Source: Patescibacteria group bacterium (GTDB taxonomy: Bacteria > Patescibacteriota > Microgenomatia > UBA8517). Taken from it: a stretch of 33,436 bases of DNA. Below are positions 8,201-14,718 of this stretch, one piece after another. The notes beneath the pieces are model-generated. The model searched no databases, had not been told where the DNA came from, and was given only the letters and a program-made list of their open reading frames with translations. Each line of letters begins with the position of its first letter. The first letter of the stretch is position 1. Made by a program: the position numbers and the translations under genes. The DNA lies in the NCBI GenBank assembly GCA_018826545.1, contig JAHKAL010000046.1:1-33436 (forward strand), given 5' to 3'.

Positions 8201-8942
8201 CTGACAAAGTTTTTACAGATCGAACAAGTAACATTAAATTATCAAAAAGTTGTGTTGTTTTTTCCATTGTGGATACCTCTTCTTCAGATAAAGCCATTTG
8301 TTTTTTTCTTAAATCAAGTTCTATTTCTGAAATTGCTAAGGCTTTTTGCTCTTTATTTTTAATTTTTTGTTTTGTTTTTTCTTTTTCTTTTACCGATTCT
8401 TGATTTAAAAGAACTTTTCTTGCAGAAAATTCTTCTTTTATATTTTTTAGTCTTTCCTCCAAATAATTTTGGAGAGTTTTTCTAGCCTCTTTCTTTTTTG
8501 TCTCATCAGTTGCAATAACTAAATATCTAGCAAAATAGATTACTTGCTCAATCGCTCTAGGAGGAATACCTAAAAGTAAAGAAATTTTTGATGGAGCTCC
8601 TTTGAAAAACCATACATGTGCAACTGGAGTAGCTAGATTAATATGTCCCATTCTTTCTCTTCTCACTCTACTTTGGGTTACTTCAACTCCGCATTTATCA
8701 CAAACAACACCTTTATATCTAATTCTTTTATACTTTCCGCAATAACATTCCCAATCTTTTGTAGGTCCAAAAATTCTTTCATCAAAAAGTCCATCTTTTT
8801 CAGGTTTTAGGGTTCTATAGTTAATAGTTTCAGGTTTTGTTACTTCTCCACGAGACCACTTCCTGATTTCTTCAGGAGATGCAAGTTTGATAGTTAAACT
8901 TTCAAAATCTGCTAATTTTCTAAAATCTGATAATGGTTCCAT
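5214..8942 (-). CDS. rpoC: DNA-directed RNA polymerase subunit beta'
   Basis: Beta' forms half of the RNA polymerase active cleft. The 1242-residue product is complete. The N-terminal zinc site is C66, C68, C81 and C84 (CYCG...CDKC). The catalytic Mg-binding motif NADFDGDQM is at residues 549-557. The trigger-loop region follows, with GTQLTLRTKHSGGT, and the second zinc site lies around residues 875-950 (DEDC...CGLRYGICKKC). A lysine- and glutamate-rich helical stretch at about 150-230 replaces longer lineage-specific insertions. It starts one base after the rpoB stop (TAA T ATG), which implies coupled translation, and is followed by rpsL after 4 nt. Confidence 0.98.
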   Translation of the reverse strand: MEPLSDFRKLADFESLTIKLASPEEIRKWSRGEVTKPETINYRTLKPEKDGLFDERIFGPTKDWECYCGKYKRIRYKGVVCDKCGVEVTQSRVRRERMGHINLATPVAHVWFFKGAPSKISLLLGIPPRAIEQVIYFARYLVIATDETKKKEARKTLQNYLEERLKNIKEEFSARKVLLNQESVKEKEKTKQKIKNKEQKALAISEIELDLRKKQMALSEEEVSTMEKTTQLFDNLMLLVRSVKTLSVLSEEEYESLSSYEAEGFMTAKMGAEAVLAAIEKVDIDKIAVDLRTQIDETKGTGSKFVKLAKRLKLIDGLRRAKINPPWMILRVLPVLPPDLRPMVQLSGGRFATSDLNDLYRRVINRNNRLKHLIGLGAPEIILRNEKRMLQEAVDSLIDSSQRKAVRRGRGKLALRSLSDILKGKKGRFRQNLLGKRVDYSGRSVIIVGPELKLNQCGLPKEMALEMFKPFVLREMIAQAIAPNVRSAKNMLERRPAEVFDILEEITKNHPVLLNRAPTLHKLGIQAFYPILIEGSAIRIHPAICSGFNADFDGDQMAVHVPLSKKAVSEAIELMLPKRNLLRPSDGSPVSTPASKEMALGVYYLTSGDSRIAPYGSIYADFEEAITAYQSRKVELRQTISVRHDGKIIETTVGRILFNEALPNEFDFLNEAVTSSVIKSLFSKAYSMEDKEKVVEMIDAIKTLGFKGGTISGISFGINDAQILPEKAKILAEAEKKVAEIETNFEQGLITIEEKKRLSQGVWIDVTEDLAEKTWNNLDKNSPIRLVIDAKVGRASKEQVKQLAAIRGLVVDPLGNIVELPTKSNFKEGLSVFEYVTSSRGSRKGLTDTALKTADAGYLTRRLVDVAHDVIVRDEDCKTQEGLIIKKITRPNVFNLRIFGRYAVEEVVNPKTKKVIVAKGDFISEEQAKEINLVGVTEVKVRSPLTCGLRYGICKKCYGLDLSNKKLVDVGTPVGVIAAQSIGEPGTQLTLRTKHSGGTIGLDVTQGLPRVEELFESRVPKVFSPMSEIAGKVTIADSEEGWKVKVTSVNTKPKEEREYIVPKTSQLIVEDKQLIDAGTQLSSGSLDIKEILMIKGLRAAQEYLVGEIQKVYENQGIPINDKHFEVMIRKMSDEVRILTSGDTLFLPGDLIDKTSFEEENEKILAEGGEPASAQQIILGITRRALNTESWLSAASFEQTTDVLTTASLMAKEDKLVGLKENVIIGRLIPVTPERAIIPNQVK

Positions 8943-8943
8943 A

Positions 8944-11900
8944 TTATTTTTCTAAACTAATCTTTTCTTCTACTTCCATATTTCCCTTGGGATTTAATAA
9001 TTCATTTGTTGCGACAACCTCTGATCCTGCCGCTTTTGCAAGTTCTTGTCCTTCTTTTAATTCTTCGTTTTCATCATCTATCTCAACAGCGCCTTTAGCC
9101 TCAATCGACAAACCTAATGAATTCAACTCTCGAACCAAAACTTTAAAAGATTCAGGAATTGTTGCTGCCGGAATATCAACACCTTTAACAATAGCCTCAA
9201 AGGCTTTTGCTCTTCCCACAACATCATCTGATTTAATAGTTAACATTTCTTGCAGAGAATATGCAGCTCTATGAGCTTCCAATGCCCAAACTTCCATTTC
9301 CCCAAGTCTTTGACCTCCCATTTGTGCTTTTCCTCCTAAAGGTTGTTGTGTTACCAAAGAATAAGGACCAGTACTTCTAGCATGAGTTTTATCATCAACC
9401 ATATGGTTTAATTTCATTATGTATCCTACCCCAACAACAGTATCTTCTTTAAAAGGTTCACCTGTTTTTCCATCTCTAAGCCTTGTTTTTCCTGAAACAG
9501 GAAGTCCTGCTTTTTTAAGTTCTTCAGTAATTACTTGATCACTGATTTTGTCAAAAACTGGAATAGCAGCCTTTTTACTATCTTGCATCATTGCCCAACC
9601 CAAATGAGTTTCAAAAAGTTGTCCTAAATTCATACGATTCAAAACTGATAACGGTGAAATTACTATATCAACTGGAGTACCATCCTCTAGATAGGGCATA
9701 TCGGCAACTGGCATCATTTTTGAAATTACTCCTTTATTACCATGTCTTCCTGCAACTTTATCACCAACTGTCACTTTTCTTATTTGTGCTATTTTTACAA
9801 TTACTCTTTTTAGAATTCCCGGTCCAAGTTCATCTCCTTTTTCCCTGTCTAGAATCTGAACATTTACAACAATTCCACCTTCTCCATGAGGTACTCTGAG
9901 TGAGGTATCTCTTACCTCACGTGCTTTTTCTCCAAAAATTGCCCTAAGAAGTCTTTCTTCAGAAGTTAGTTCCGTTTCTCCTTTTGGAGCAATTTTACCA
10001 ACTAAAATATCATTAGGTCCCACCTCTGCACCAATTACAACAATTCCGTCTCCGGCAAGATTAGAAAGTTCTGTTTCTGAAACATTTGGAATATCTCTAG
10101 TTAATTCTTCTGGGCCTAACTTTGTATCAACAACATCAGCTTCATGTTCTTCAATATTGATAGATGTAAGACAATCATCCTTGACCAGTCTATCTGAAAT
10201 TAAAATAGCATCTTCAAAACCATAACCACCGTAAGAAGTATAAGCAACAACTAAATTTCTCCCCAATGCCAGTTCAGCATTATCTGACGCAGGACCATCT
10301 GCCAAAAGATCTCCAACTTTTACTTTTTCTCCTGGTTTTATAACAGCTTTTTGGTTATAGCATGTTGAATGTGCTGTTCTTCTAAATTTAGTAAGGTAAT
10401 AAATTTCTTTTTTACCTCCGTCGGCAATTTCAATATCTTCATTAGATTTATCATTTATCTTTTTATCAAGTTTTATTTCAATTTTTTCACTATCAACATA
10501 ATCTACTTTTCCTGAATGTTTAGCTCTTATCACCCTACCCATTGCTTGAGCAATTTCTTCTTCCATTCCAGTCCCAACAATCGGAGATTCAGGATTAATT
10601 AAGGGGACAGCTTGGCATTGCATGTTTGAACCCATTAATGCACGATTTCCCTCATCATTTGCAAGGAAAGGAATAAGTGAAGCGGATGTACCAACAACTT
10701 GTTTTGGACTAACATCAATAAAATCAACTAATTCTGAAGATCCTTCCATAAAAGTACCTTTATATCTTAAAGGCACTCTTCCAGATTTAATAAATCCTTT
10801 TTTATCAATATCTACTCTTGAATGCGTAATATGATTTTCTTCCTCATCATCAGCTGTTAAATATACAACTTCATCAGTAATTTTAACTAAAGTTTTATTT
10901 CCTTTTTTAATTTTTTCAACTTTCCTATAAGGAGTTTCAATAAATCCATATTCATTAACTCTTGCATATAAAGCAAGATAAGTTACTAAACCAATATTTG
11001 GTCCTTCGGGAGATCTGACTGGATCAATTTTTCCATATTGAGAAGATCCTACATCACGAATAGAGAACGATGCCCTATCACGATTGATTCCACCTGGTCC
11101 TAATACAGAGACACGTCTTAAATTATCTATTTCAGATAATGGATTTGTATTATCAAGAATTGTGGACAATTGGTTAGAACGGAAAAACTCATTTAAAGAT
11201 GCTATCAAAGGTCTAGCATTTATGAGATTTGCCGGTAAGGGTCTGTCATCTGGAGAAATAAGACTCATTTTCTCTTTAACTGACCTTTCCAATCTTAAAA
11301 GACCAACACGAAAAGCATTTGTTGCTACTAATTCTCCTACTCTTCTTAATCTTCTATTGGATAAATGATCAATATCATCAATTCTACCAATGCCGTTTTG
11401 AAGCCCTACTAAATATTGAAGTGTTCCAATTATATCTTGTCTTGACAATATCCAAGTTGATTTGTCATTCGGTAAATTTAATCTCAACCTTTTATTAATT
11501 TTGTATCTACCAACTTTCCCCAAATCATATCTTCTATTTTCAAAAAACATAGTTTGGAATAAAGTTTCAGCGTTTTCCAAAAGTGCAGGTTCTCCTGGTC
11601 TTAATTTTCTATATATTTCCAAAAGTGCTTCTTCTCTCGATTTTGATGAATCTTTTTCTAAAGTAGCCTCTAAATATTTATGTTGGGGATCTTTATCAAT
11701 TTCTTTAAAAAGTTTTAATATCTCTTCATCAAACTCAATACCCATTGCTCTTAAGATAATTGTTCCAATTATTTTTCTTTTTCTATCAATTCTTGCAGCA
11801 ATAACATCGTTTTTTGCAACTTCAAATTCCAACCATGTTCCATGAAGAGGCCTGATTTCTGCACCATAAAGCATTCTGCCACTAGAAGCATCTAAATTAC

Positions 11901-12324
11901 CATTAAAATATATACCTGGACTTCTAACAATCTGATTAATAACAACTCTTTCAATACCGTTAACAATAAAAGTACCTCTAGATGTCATTTGGGGAAGATC
12001 TCCTAAAAATACTTCCTGTTCAATCTCTTTACCAGTTCTTTTGTTGATTAGTTTAACAATAATTTTTAGAGAAGAAGAATAAGTAAGACCTTTTTCTTGT
12101 GCTAAATTTGGAGAAATTGTTGGTTCTTCTAAACTATGTTCACCAAAAATAAGTCGCCAGTTTTTTCCTGTGAAATCATCAATTGGAGAAATTTCTTTTA
12201 ATTCAGCAGCAATTCCTTCAGTTAAAAACCATTTCCAAGATTCTTTTTGAACCAAAGATAAGTCTAATTTTGGTAAGTTTTTTTCTTCAATTCCGAAATT
12301 TTTTCTTTTATTACTTGCGGTCAT
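8944..12324 (-). CDS. rpoB: DNA-directed RNA polymerase subunit beta
   Basis: Beta contributes the other half of the polymerase active site and the rifampicin pocket. The product is about 1126 residues and complete. Recognisable stretches include FIVNGIERVVINQIVRSPG, DNTNPLSEIDNLRRVSVLGPGG in the rifampicin region, RSPEGPNIGLVTYLALYARV, GDKVAGRHGNKGVIS and GGKAQMGGQRLGEMEVWALE. The frame is open 14 codons further upstream (to 12366), but those codons fall in the leader hairpin and lack conserved sequence, so the ATG at 12322-12324 (MTASNKRKNFG) is chosen. The usual upstream neighbours rplJ and rplL are absent; mltG precedes it after a gap holding a strong promoter. Confidence 0.97.
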   Translation of the reverse strand: MTASNKRKNFGIEEKNLPKLDLSLVQKESWKWFLTEGIAAELKEISPIDDFTGKNWRLIFGEHSLEEPTISPNLAQEKGLTYSSSLKIIVKLINKRTGKEIEQEVFLGDLPQMTSRGTFIVNGIERVVINQIVRSPGIYFNGNLDASSGRMLYGAEIRPLHGTWLEFEVAKNDVIAARIDRKRKIIGTIILRAMGIEFDEEILKLFKEIDKDPQHKYLEATLEKDSSKSREEALLEIYRKLRPGEPALLENAETLFQTMFFENRRYDLGKVGRYKINKRLRLNLPNDKSTWILSRQDIIGTLQYLVGLQNGIGRIDDIDHLSNRRLRRVGELVATNAFRVGLLRLERSVKEKMSLISPDDRPLPANLINARPLIASLNEFFRSNQLSTILDNTNPLSEIDNLRRVSVLGPGGINRDRASFSIRDVGSSQYGKIDPVRSPEGPNIGLVTYLALYARVNEYGFIETPYRKVEKIKKGNKTLVKITDEVVYLTADDEEENHITHSRVDIDKKGFIKSGRVPLRYKGTFMEGSSELVDFIDVSPKQVVGTSASLIPFLANDEGNRALMGSNMQCQAVPLINPESPIVGTGMEEEIAQAMGRVIRAKHSGKVDYVDSEKIEIKLDKKINDKSNEDIEIADGGKKEIYYLTKFRRTAHSTCYNQKAVIKPGEKVKVGDLLADGPASDNAELALGRNLVVAYTSYGGYGFEDAILISDRLVKDDCLTSINIEEHEADVVDTKLGPEELTRDIPNVSETELSNLAGDGIVVIGAEVGPNDILVGKIAPKGETELTSEERLLRAIFGEKAREVRDTSLRVPHGEGGIVVNVQILDREKGDELGPGILKRVIVKIAQIRKVTVGDKVAGRHGNKGVISKMMPVADMPYLEDGTPVDIVISPLSVLNRMNLGQLFETHLGWAMMQDSKKAAIPVFDKISDQVITEELKKAGLPVSGKTRLRDGKTGEPFKEDTVVGVGYIMKLNHMVDDKTHARSTGPYSLVTQQPLGGKAQMGGQRLGEMEVWALEAHRAAYSLQEMLTIKSDDVVGRAKAFEAIVKGVDIPAATIPESFKVLVRELNSLGLSIEAKGAVEIDDENEELKEGQELAKAAGSEVVATNELLNPKGNMEVEEKISLEK

Positions 12325-12329
12325 TGTTG

Positions 12330-12359
12330 AAAACAGAAAATCCCCGCAAATTAAGCGGG
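12330..12359 (-). promoter_or_regulatory. Attenuator-like hairpin in rpoB leader
   Basis: Minus strand: CCCGC/GCGGG (plus 12355-12359 with 12343-12347), seven-base loop, then a broken T-rich tract (TTTT, C, T, G, TTTT) ending a few bases before the rpoB ATG. The tract is imperfect, so termination efficiency may be low. It lies downstream of the rpoB promoter, so it can only act as an attenuator or as an element affecting translation. Confidence 0.45.
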
Positions 12360-12392
12360 AAAGCAACGTAACTAGAGTACGCCTAACATGGA

Positions 12393-12420
12393 ATTATATA
12401 GATAAAAAAATACATGTCAA
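12393..12420 (-). promoter_or_regulatory. Strong sigma70-like promoter for rpoB-rpoC-rpsL-rpsG
   Basis: Minus strand: perfect -35 TTGACA (12415-12420), 16-nt spacer, perfect -10 TATAAT (12393-12398). Predicted start near 12386, leaving a leader of about 60 nt before rpoB. Confidence 0.82.
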
Positions 12421-12438
12421 TAAGTATTTAAGTCAAAA

Positions 12439-13434
12439 TTACTTTAAATAATTGACAATATTAGCATTATGTTCCTCAATTGTTTTAGCATAATGAATTT
12501 CTCCTTTAGAATCATGCAAATAAAACCAGTAAGGGGATGTTTCTGGATAAATTGCTGCGTTAATAGAAGAAATTCCTGGATTTGATATTGGTTGAGGTGG
12601 TAATCCTGTATTTTTGTATGTATTGAAAGCAGAATTAATCTGAATATCTTCTTTTGTTAATATGGTCCACCAGTCGCAATCTTTAAAATTCTGTGTGCAT
12701 TTTTTAGTTGAAACAGCATACTGAACTGCCGCATCTATTTGCAAAGGCCATTCTGCCTGTAACCTTCTATAAATAATTCCAGCAACTAATGCTTTTTCAG
12801 AATCACTACGTGTTTCTCTTTCAATTAATGATGCAACAGTAATAACTTCTTTTAATGAAAAAGATGATTTATTAATTTCAGTTAATAGCTTTGAATCAAC
12901 TTTATTCTCAAAGGTTCGGGTTAATTTATTTACAACGGCAGAGGCACTAGCCATTTGTGGAAAAAGATAAGTATCTGGGAACAAAAAACCTTCTTTGTCT
13001 TTAGTTAAGTTAATAAATTCATTACTAAAATTTTTCGCATCTTGAGAATTCTTTCCTAAAGACTTGATAAATCTTTCAGACACTTCTTCTCTTCTTAAAC
13101 CTTCAGGGATTGTAACCCAAATTTCTTCAGGACCTTTTACAAATTGATCAACTATCTTAAAAAGATTCCAACTTGAAGAAAGTCTATATTCGCCCGCCTG
13201 AATTTTTTGCTGTTTACCTGTAAGTTGTACATAAAACTTGAAAGCTAAAGAATTTTTAACAAAACCCTTTTCCTTAAGTTTCTTCCCAATTAGTGTCACT
13301 GATGATCCTCTTGTAATAATAAAAGTTTCCAAGGATTCTTTATCCGAAACAGGTTTGATATTTATACTCCACCAAATAAAAAGTGAACATAAAGAGATGA
13401 TAATGACTGGAAGAAAAAGTGTAGTTTTTTTCAT
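12439..13434 (-). CDS. mltG: Endolytic murein transglycosylase MltG (YceG family)
   Basis: MltG is a membrane-anchored lytic transglycosylase that cuts nascent peptidoglycan strands and so terminates glycan polymerisation. The chosen product is 331 residues: a membrane anchor near residues 5-23 (TTLFLPVIIISLCSLFIWW), a LysM-like region, then the YceG catalytic core. The core carries ASLIERET with the catalytic glutamate around residue 205, GIIYRRL, PLQIDAAVQYA and the NTYKNTGLPPQPISNPG signature. The frame is open 53 codons further upstream, but that part overlaps the zinc-ribbon gene; the ATG at 13432-13434 puts the anchor at the N-terminus. A complete MltG implies a peptidoglycan wall. It is the last gene of the ruvX group. 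Confidence 0.92.
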   Translation of the reverse strand: MKKTTLFLPVIIISLCSLFIWWSINIKPVSDKESLETFIITRGSSVTLIGKKLKEKGFVKNSLAFKFYVQLTGKQQKIQAGEYRLSSSWNLFKIVDQFVKGPEEIWVTIPEGLRREEVSERFIKSLGKNSQDAKNFSNEFINLTKDKEGFLFPDTYLFPQMASASAVVNKLTRTFENKVDSKLLTEINKSSFSLKEVITVASLIERETRSDSEKALVAGIIYRRLQAEWPLQIDAAVQYAVSTKKCTQNFKDCDWWTILTKEDIQINSAFNTYKNTGLPPQPISNPGISSINAAIYPETSPYWFYLHDSKGEIHYAKTIEEHNANIVNYLK

Positions 13435-13450
13435 TTTCAAAAAGTAGATT

Positions 13451-13651
13451 CTATACCTCTTCAAGAAGTGCTCTACGATATTTTTTTGTTTTGGGGTCAT
13501 AAATAAAAATTCTTCCACAAGAACAGGTTGCTTTTTCTGTTGAATTATTTCTTTTTTCTTTCTTGGCAATTTTAAGTTCTTTTCCACATCCAACGCACCT
13601 TCTTTGTGATAAAAGCCATGCTTGTATTGGTGATATAACGTTTTTAAACAT
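13451..13651 (-). CDS. Small zinc-ribbon protein of unknown function
   Basis: A 66-residue basic protein beginning MFKNVISPIQAW. It contains CVGC near residue 19 and CSCG near residue 43, separated by a lysine-rich linker, which is a four-cysteine zinc-ribbon arrangement. The end (DPKTKKYRRALLEEV) is basic, then acidic. The ATG at 13649-13651 lies inside the last codons of ruvX, giving an 8-nt overlap that suggests translational coupling; a longer frame further upstream would overlap ruvX more and add no zinc-ribbon sequence. I do not recognise a named family. Nucleic-acid binding or an accessory role to RuvX or MltG are guesses. The stop is TAG. Confidence 0.7.
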   Translation of the reverse strand: MFKNVISPIQAWLLSQRRCVGCGKELKIAKKEKRNNSTEKATCSCGRIFIYDPKTKKYRRALLEEV

Positions 13652-14030
13652 CTTTTTCAATATACCATTGTAACATAACTGCAGCCGCATAAGCATCTTC
13701 TAATAATTTTCTTTTTGATCTTCTTATCCCCGCTTCAATTGAATATTCTTGAGCTTTTTTTGTACTTAATGTTTCATCTACAAAATCTAGATCAATGCTT
13801 TTTTTTGCCAATAGTTTTTTAGCAAAGTCTTTTGAGTTTTTTGCGCTTTTCCCTTCAGATATTCCAATGATAACTTTTTCAATATTTAATAGTTTTATGA
13901 TTTCTAAAATTTTTTCTATTACCCTATCTTCAGACTGGTATCTTAAAACACAATACGGTTCGACAATTATTGTCTCTGCAAAAGCAATCCCAATTTTGCT
14001 TTGACCATAATCTATAGCTAATATTTTCAT
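13644..14030 (-). CDS. ruvX: RuvX/YqgF-type RNase H-fold nuclease
   Basis: YqgF proteins are RNase H-fold nucleases linked to Holliday-junction resolution and to 16S rRNA 5'-end maturation. The 128 residues are near the family's usual length. The fold and acidic residues are present: ILAIDYGQSKIGIAF with D7, a central strand KVIIGISEGKSAKNS, DFVDETLST with E86, and a C-terminal helix KLLEDAYAAAVMLQWY with D112. It starts one base after the sortase stop and overlaps the zinc-ribbon gene by 8 nt, so it lies in a tight transcription unit. In many bacteria yqgF is next to mltG; here the zinc-ribbon gene is between them. Confidence 0.93.
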   Translation of the reverse strand: MKILAIDYGQSKIGIAFAETIIVEPYCVLRYQSEDRVIEKILEIIKLLNIEKVIIGISEGKSAKNSKDFAKKLLAKKSIDLDFVDETLSTKKAQEYSIEAGIRRSKRKLLEDAYAAAVMLQWYIEKDV

Positions 14031-14031
14031 A

Positions 14032-14694
14032 CTAATTAAATGGAATAATTTTGGCTCTTACAATTAATCTTCTTGGCATTCGAGGATCCCCCGGTGGAAC
14101 ACAAGTTACTAAAGTTAAATAAGAATTGGAAGCTTCTTGTTCTAATATTTGAATATCTTCAGGATATACTTCAAACATACTAACAATTGCATATCTGAAA
14201 TAAATTTGATCAAAATTAATTTCAATAATATCTCCCTCTTTTAAAGTAGGAAGCTTAGAAAAAATTGTTTTGTAATCTGAAGGATTATAAAAAATAGGTA
14301 GTACAGAATGACCAAAAATCACAGAATTGCCGACTTTACCTGGTAATGCAGTTCCTGGAAAATGAATAATGCTCTTTTTTATATCCTGTCCTCCGAAAAT
14401 AACTTTGGCATCCTTGATATTTAATATTGGAATTGAAAGTGTATAACTTAAATTATTAACATCGCTATATAGGTATTCTTTATTTTCAAACCAGTTTCCT
14501 ATTTGCGTTGAATCTTTCAATTCCCAACCTAAAACTCCGCCTAAGGTTGTTTTCACTGGACTAATAAGAACAGGGTATTTCTGTCTTGATACAACTTCAT
14601 ATTTTACAATTGGGATCAAAACTCCCAAAATAAATATTAGCCCTGAAAGACCAAAAATTATCGCTGATAATTTATAAACATATTTTCTATCCAT
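14032..14694 (-). CDS. Sortase family transpeptidase
   Basis: Sortases cleave a C-terminal sorting signal and join the protein to the cell wall or to pilin subunits. The 220-residue product has an N-terminal signal-anchor (residues 9-30, hydrophobic) followed by the sortase barrel. The catalytic triad is visible: H129 in FGHSVLP, C198 in LVTCVPPG, and an arginine in MPRRLIVRA (208 or 209). The class cannot be assigned with certainty. It is preceded after 24 nt by the 727-residue membrane protein, a possible partner. No sorting-signal substrate (LPxTG-like motif, TM and basic tail) is visible in this window. The stop is TAG. Confidence 0.9.
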   Translation of the reverse strand: MDRKYVYKLSAIIFGLSGLIFILGVLIPIVKYEVVSRQKYPVLISPVKTTLGGVLGWELKDSTQIGNWFENKEYLYSDVNNLSYTLSIPILNIKDAKVIFGGQDIKKSIIHFPGTALPGKVGNSVIFGHSVLPIFYNPSDYKTIFSKLPTLKEGDIIEINFDQIYFRYAIVSMFEVYPEDIQILEQEASNSYLTLVTCVPPGDPRMPRRLIVRAKIIPFN

Positions 14695-14718
14695 AATTAA
14701 CCCAAATATACTACATAA

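Noticed and set aside
8933..9274. Plus-strand open frames such as this one and others across the window
   Set aside because: All lie antisense to conserved genes, have biased Phe/Leu/Ser-rich composition typical of shadow frames, and show no recognisable domain.
12325..12366. N-terminal extension of RpoB (14 codons)
   Set aside because: It overlaps the leader hairpin, is not conserved in RpoB, and a good ATG follows.
13435..13593. N-terminal extension of MltG (53 codons)
   Set aside because: It overlaps the zinc-ribbon gene, and starting at 13434 places the membrane anchor at the N-terminus as in the family.
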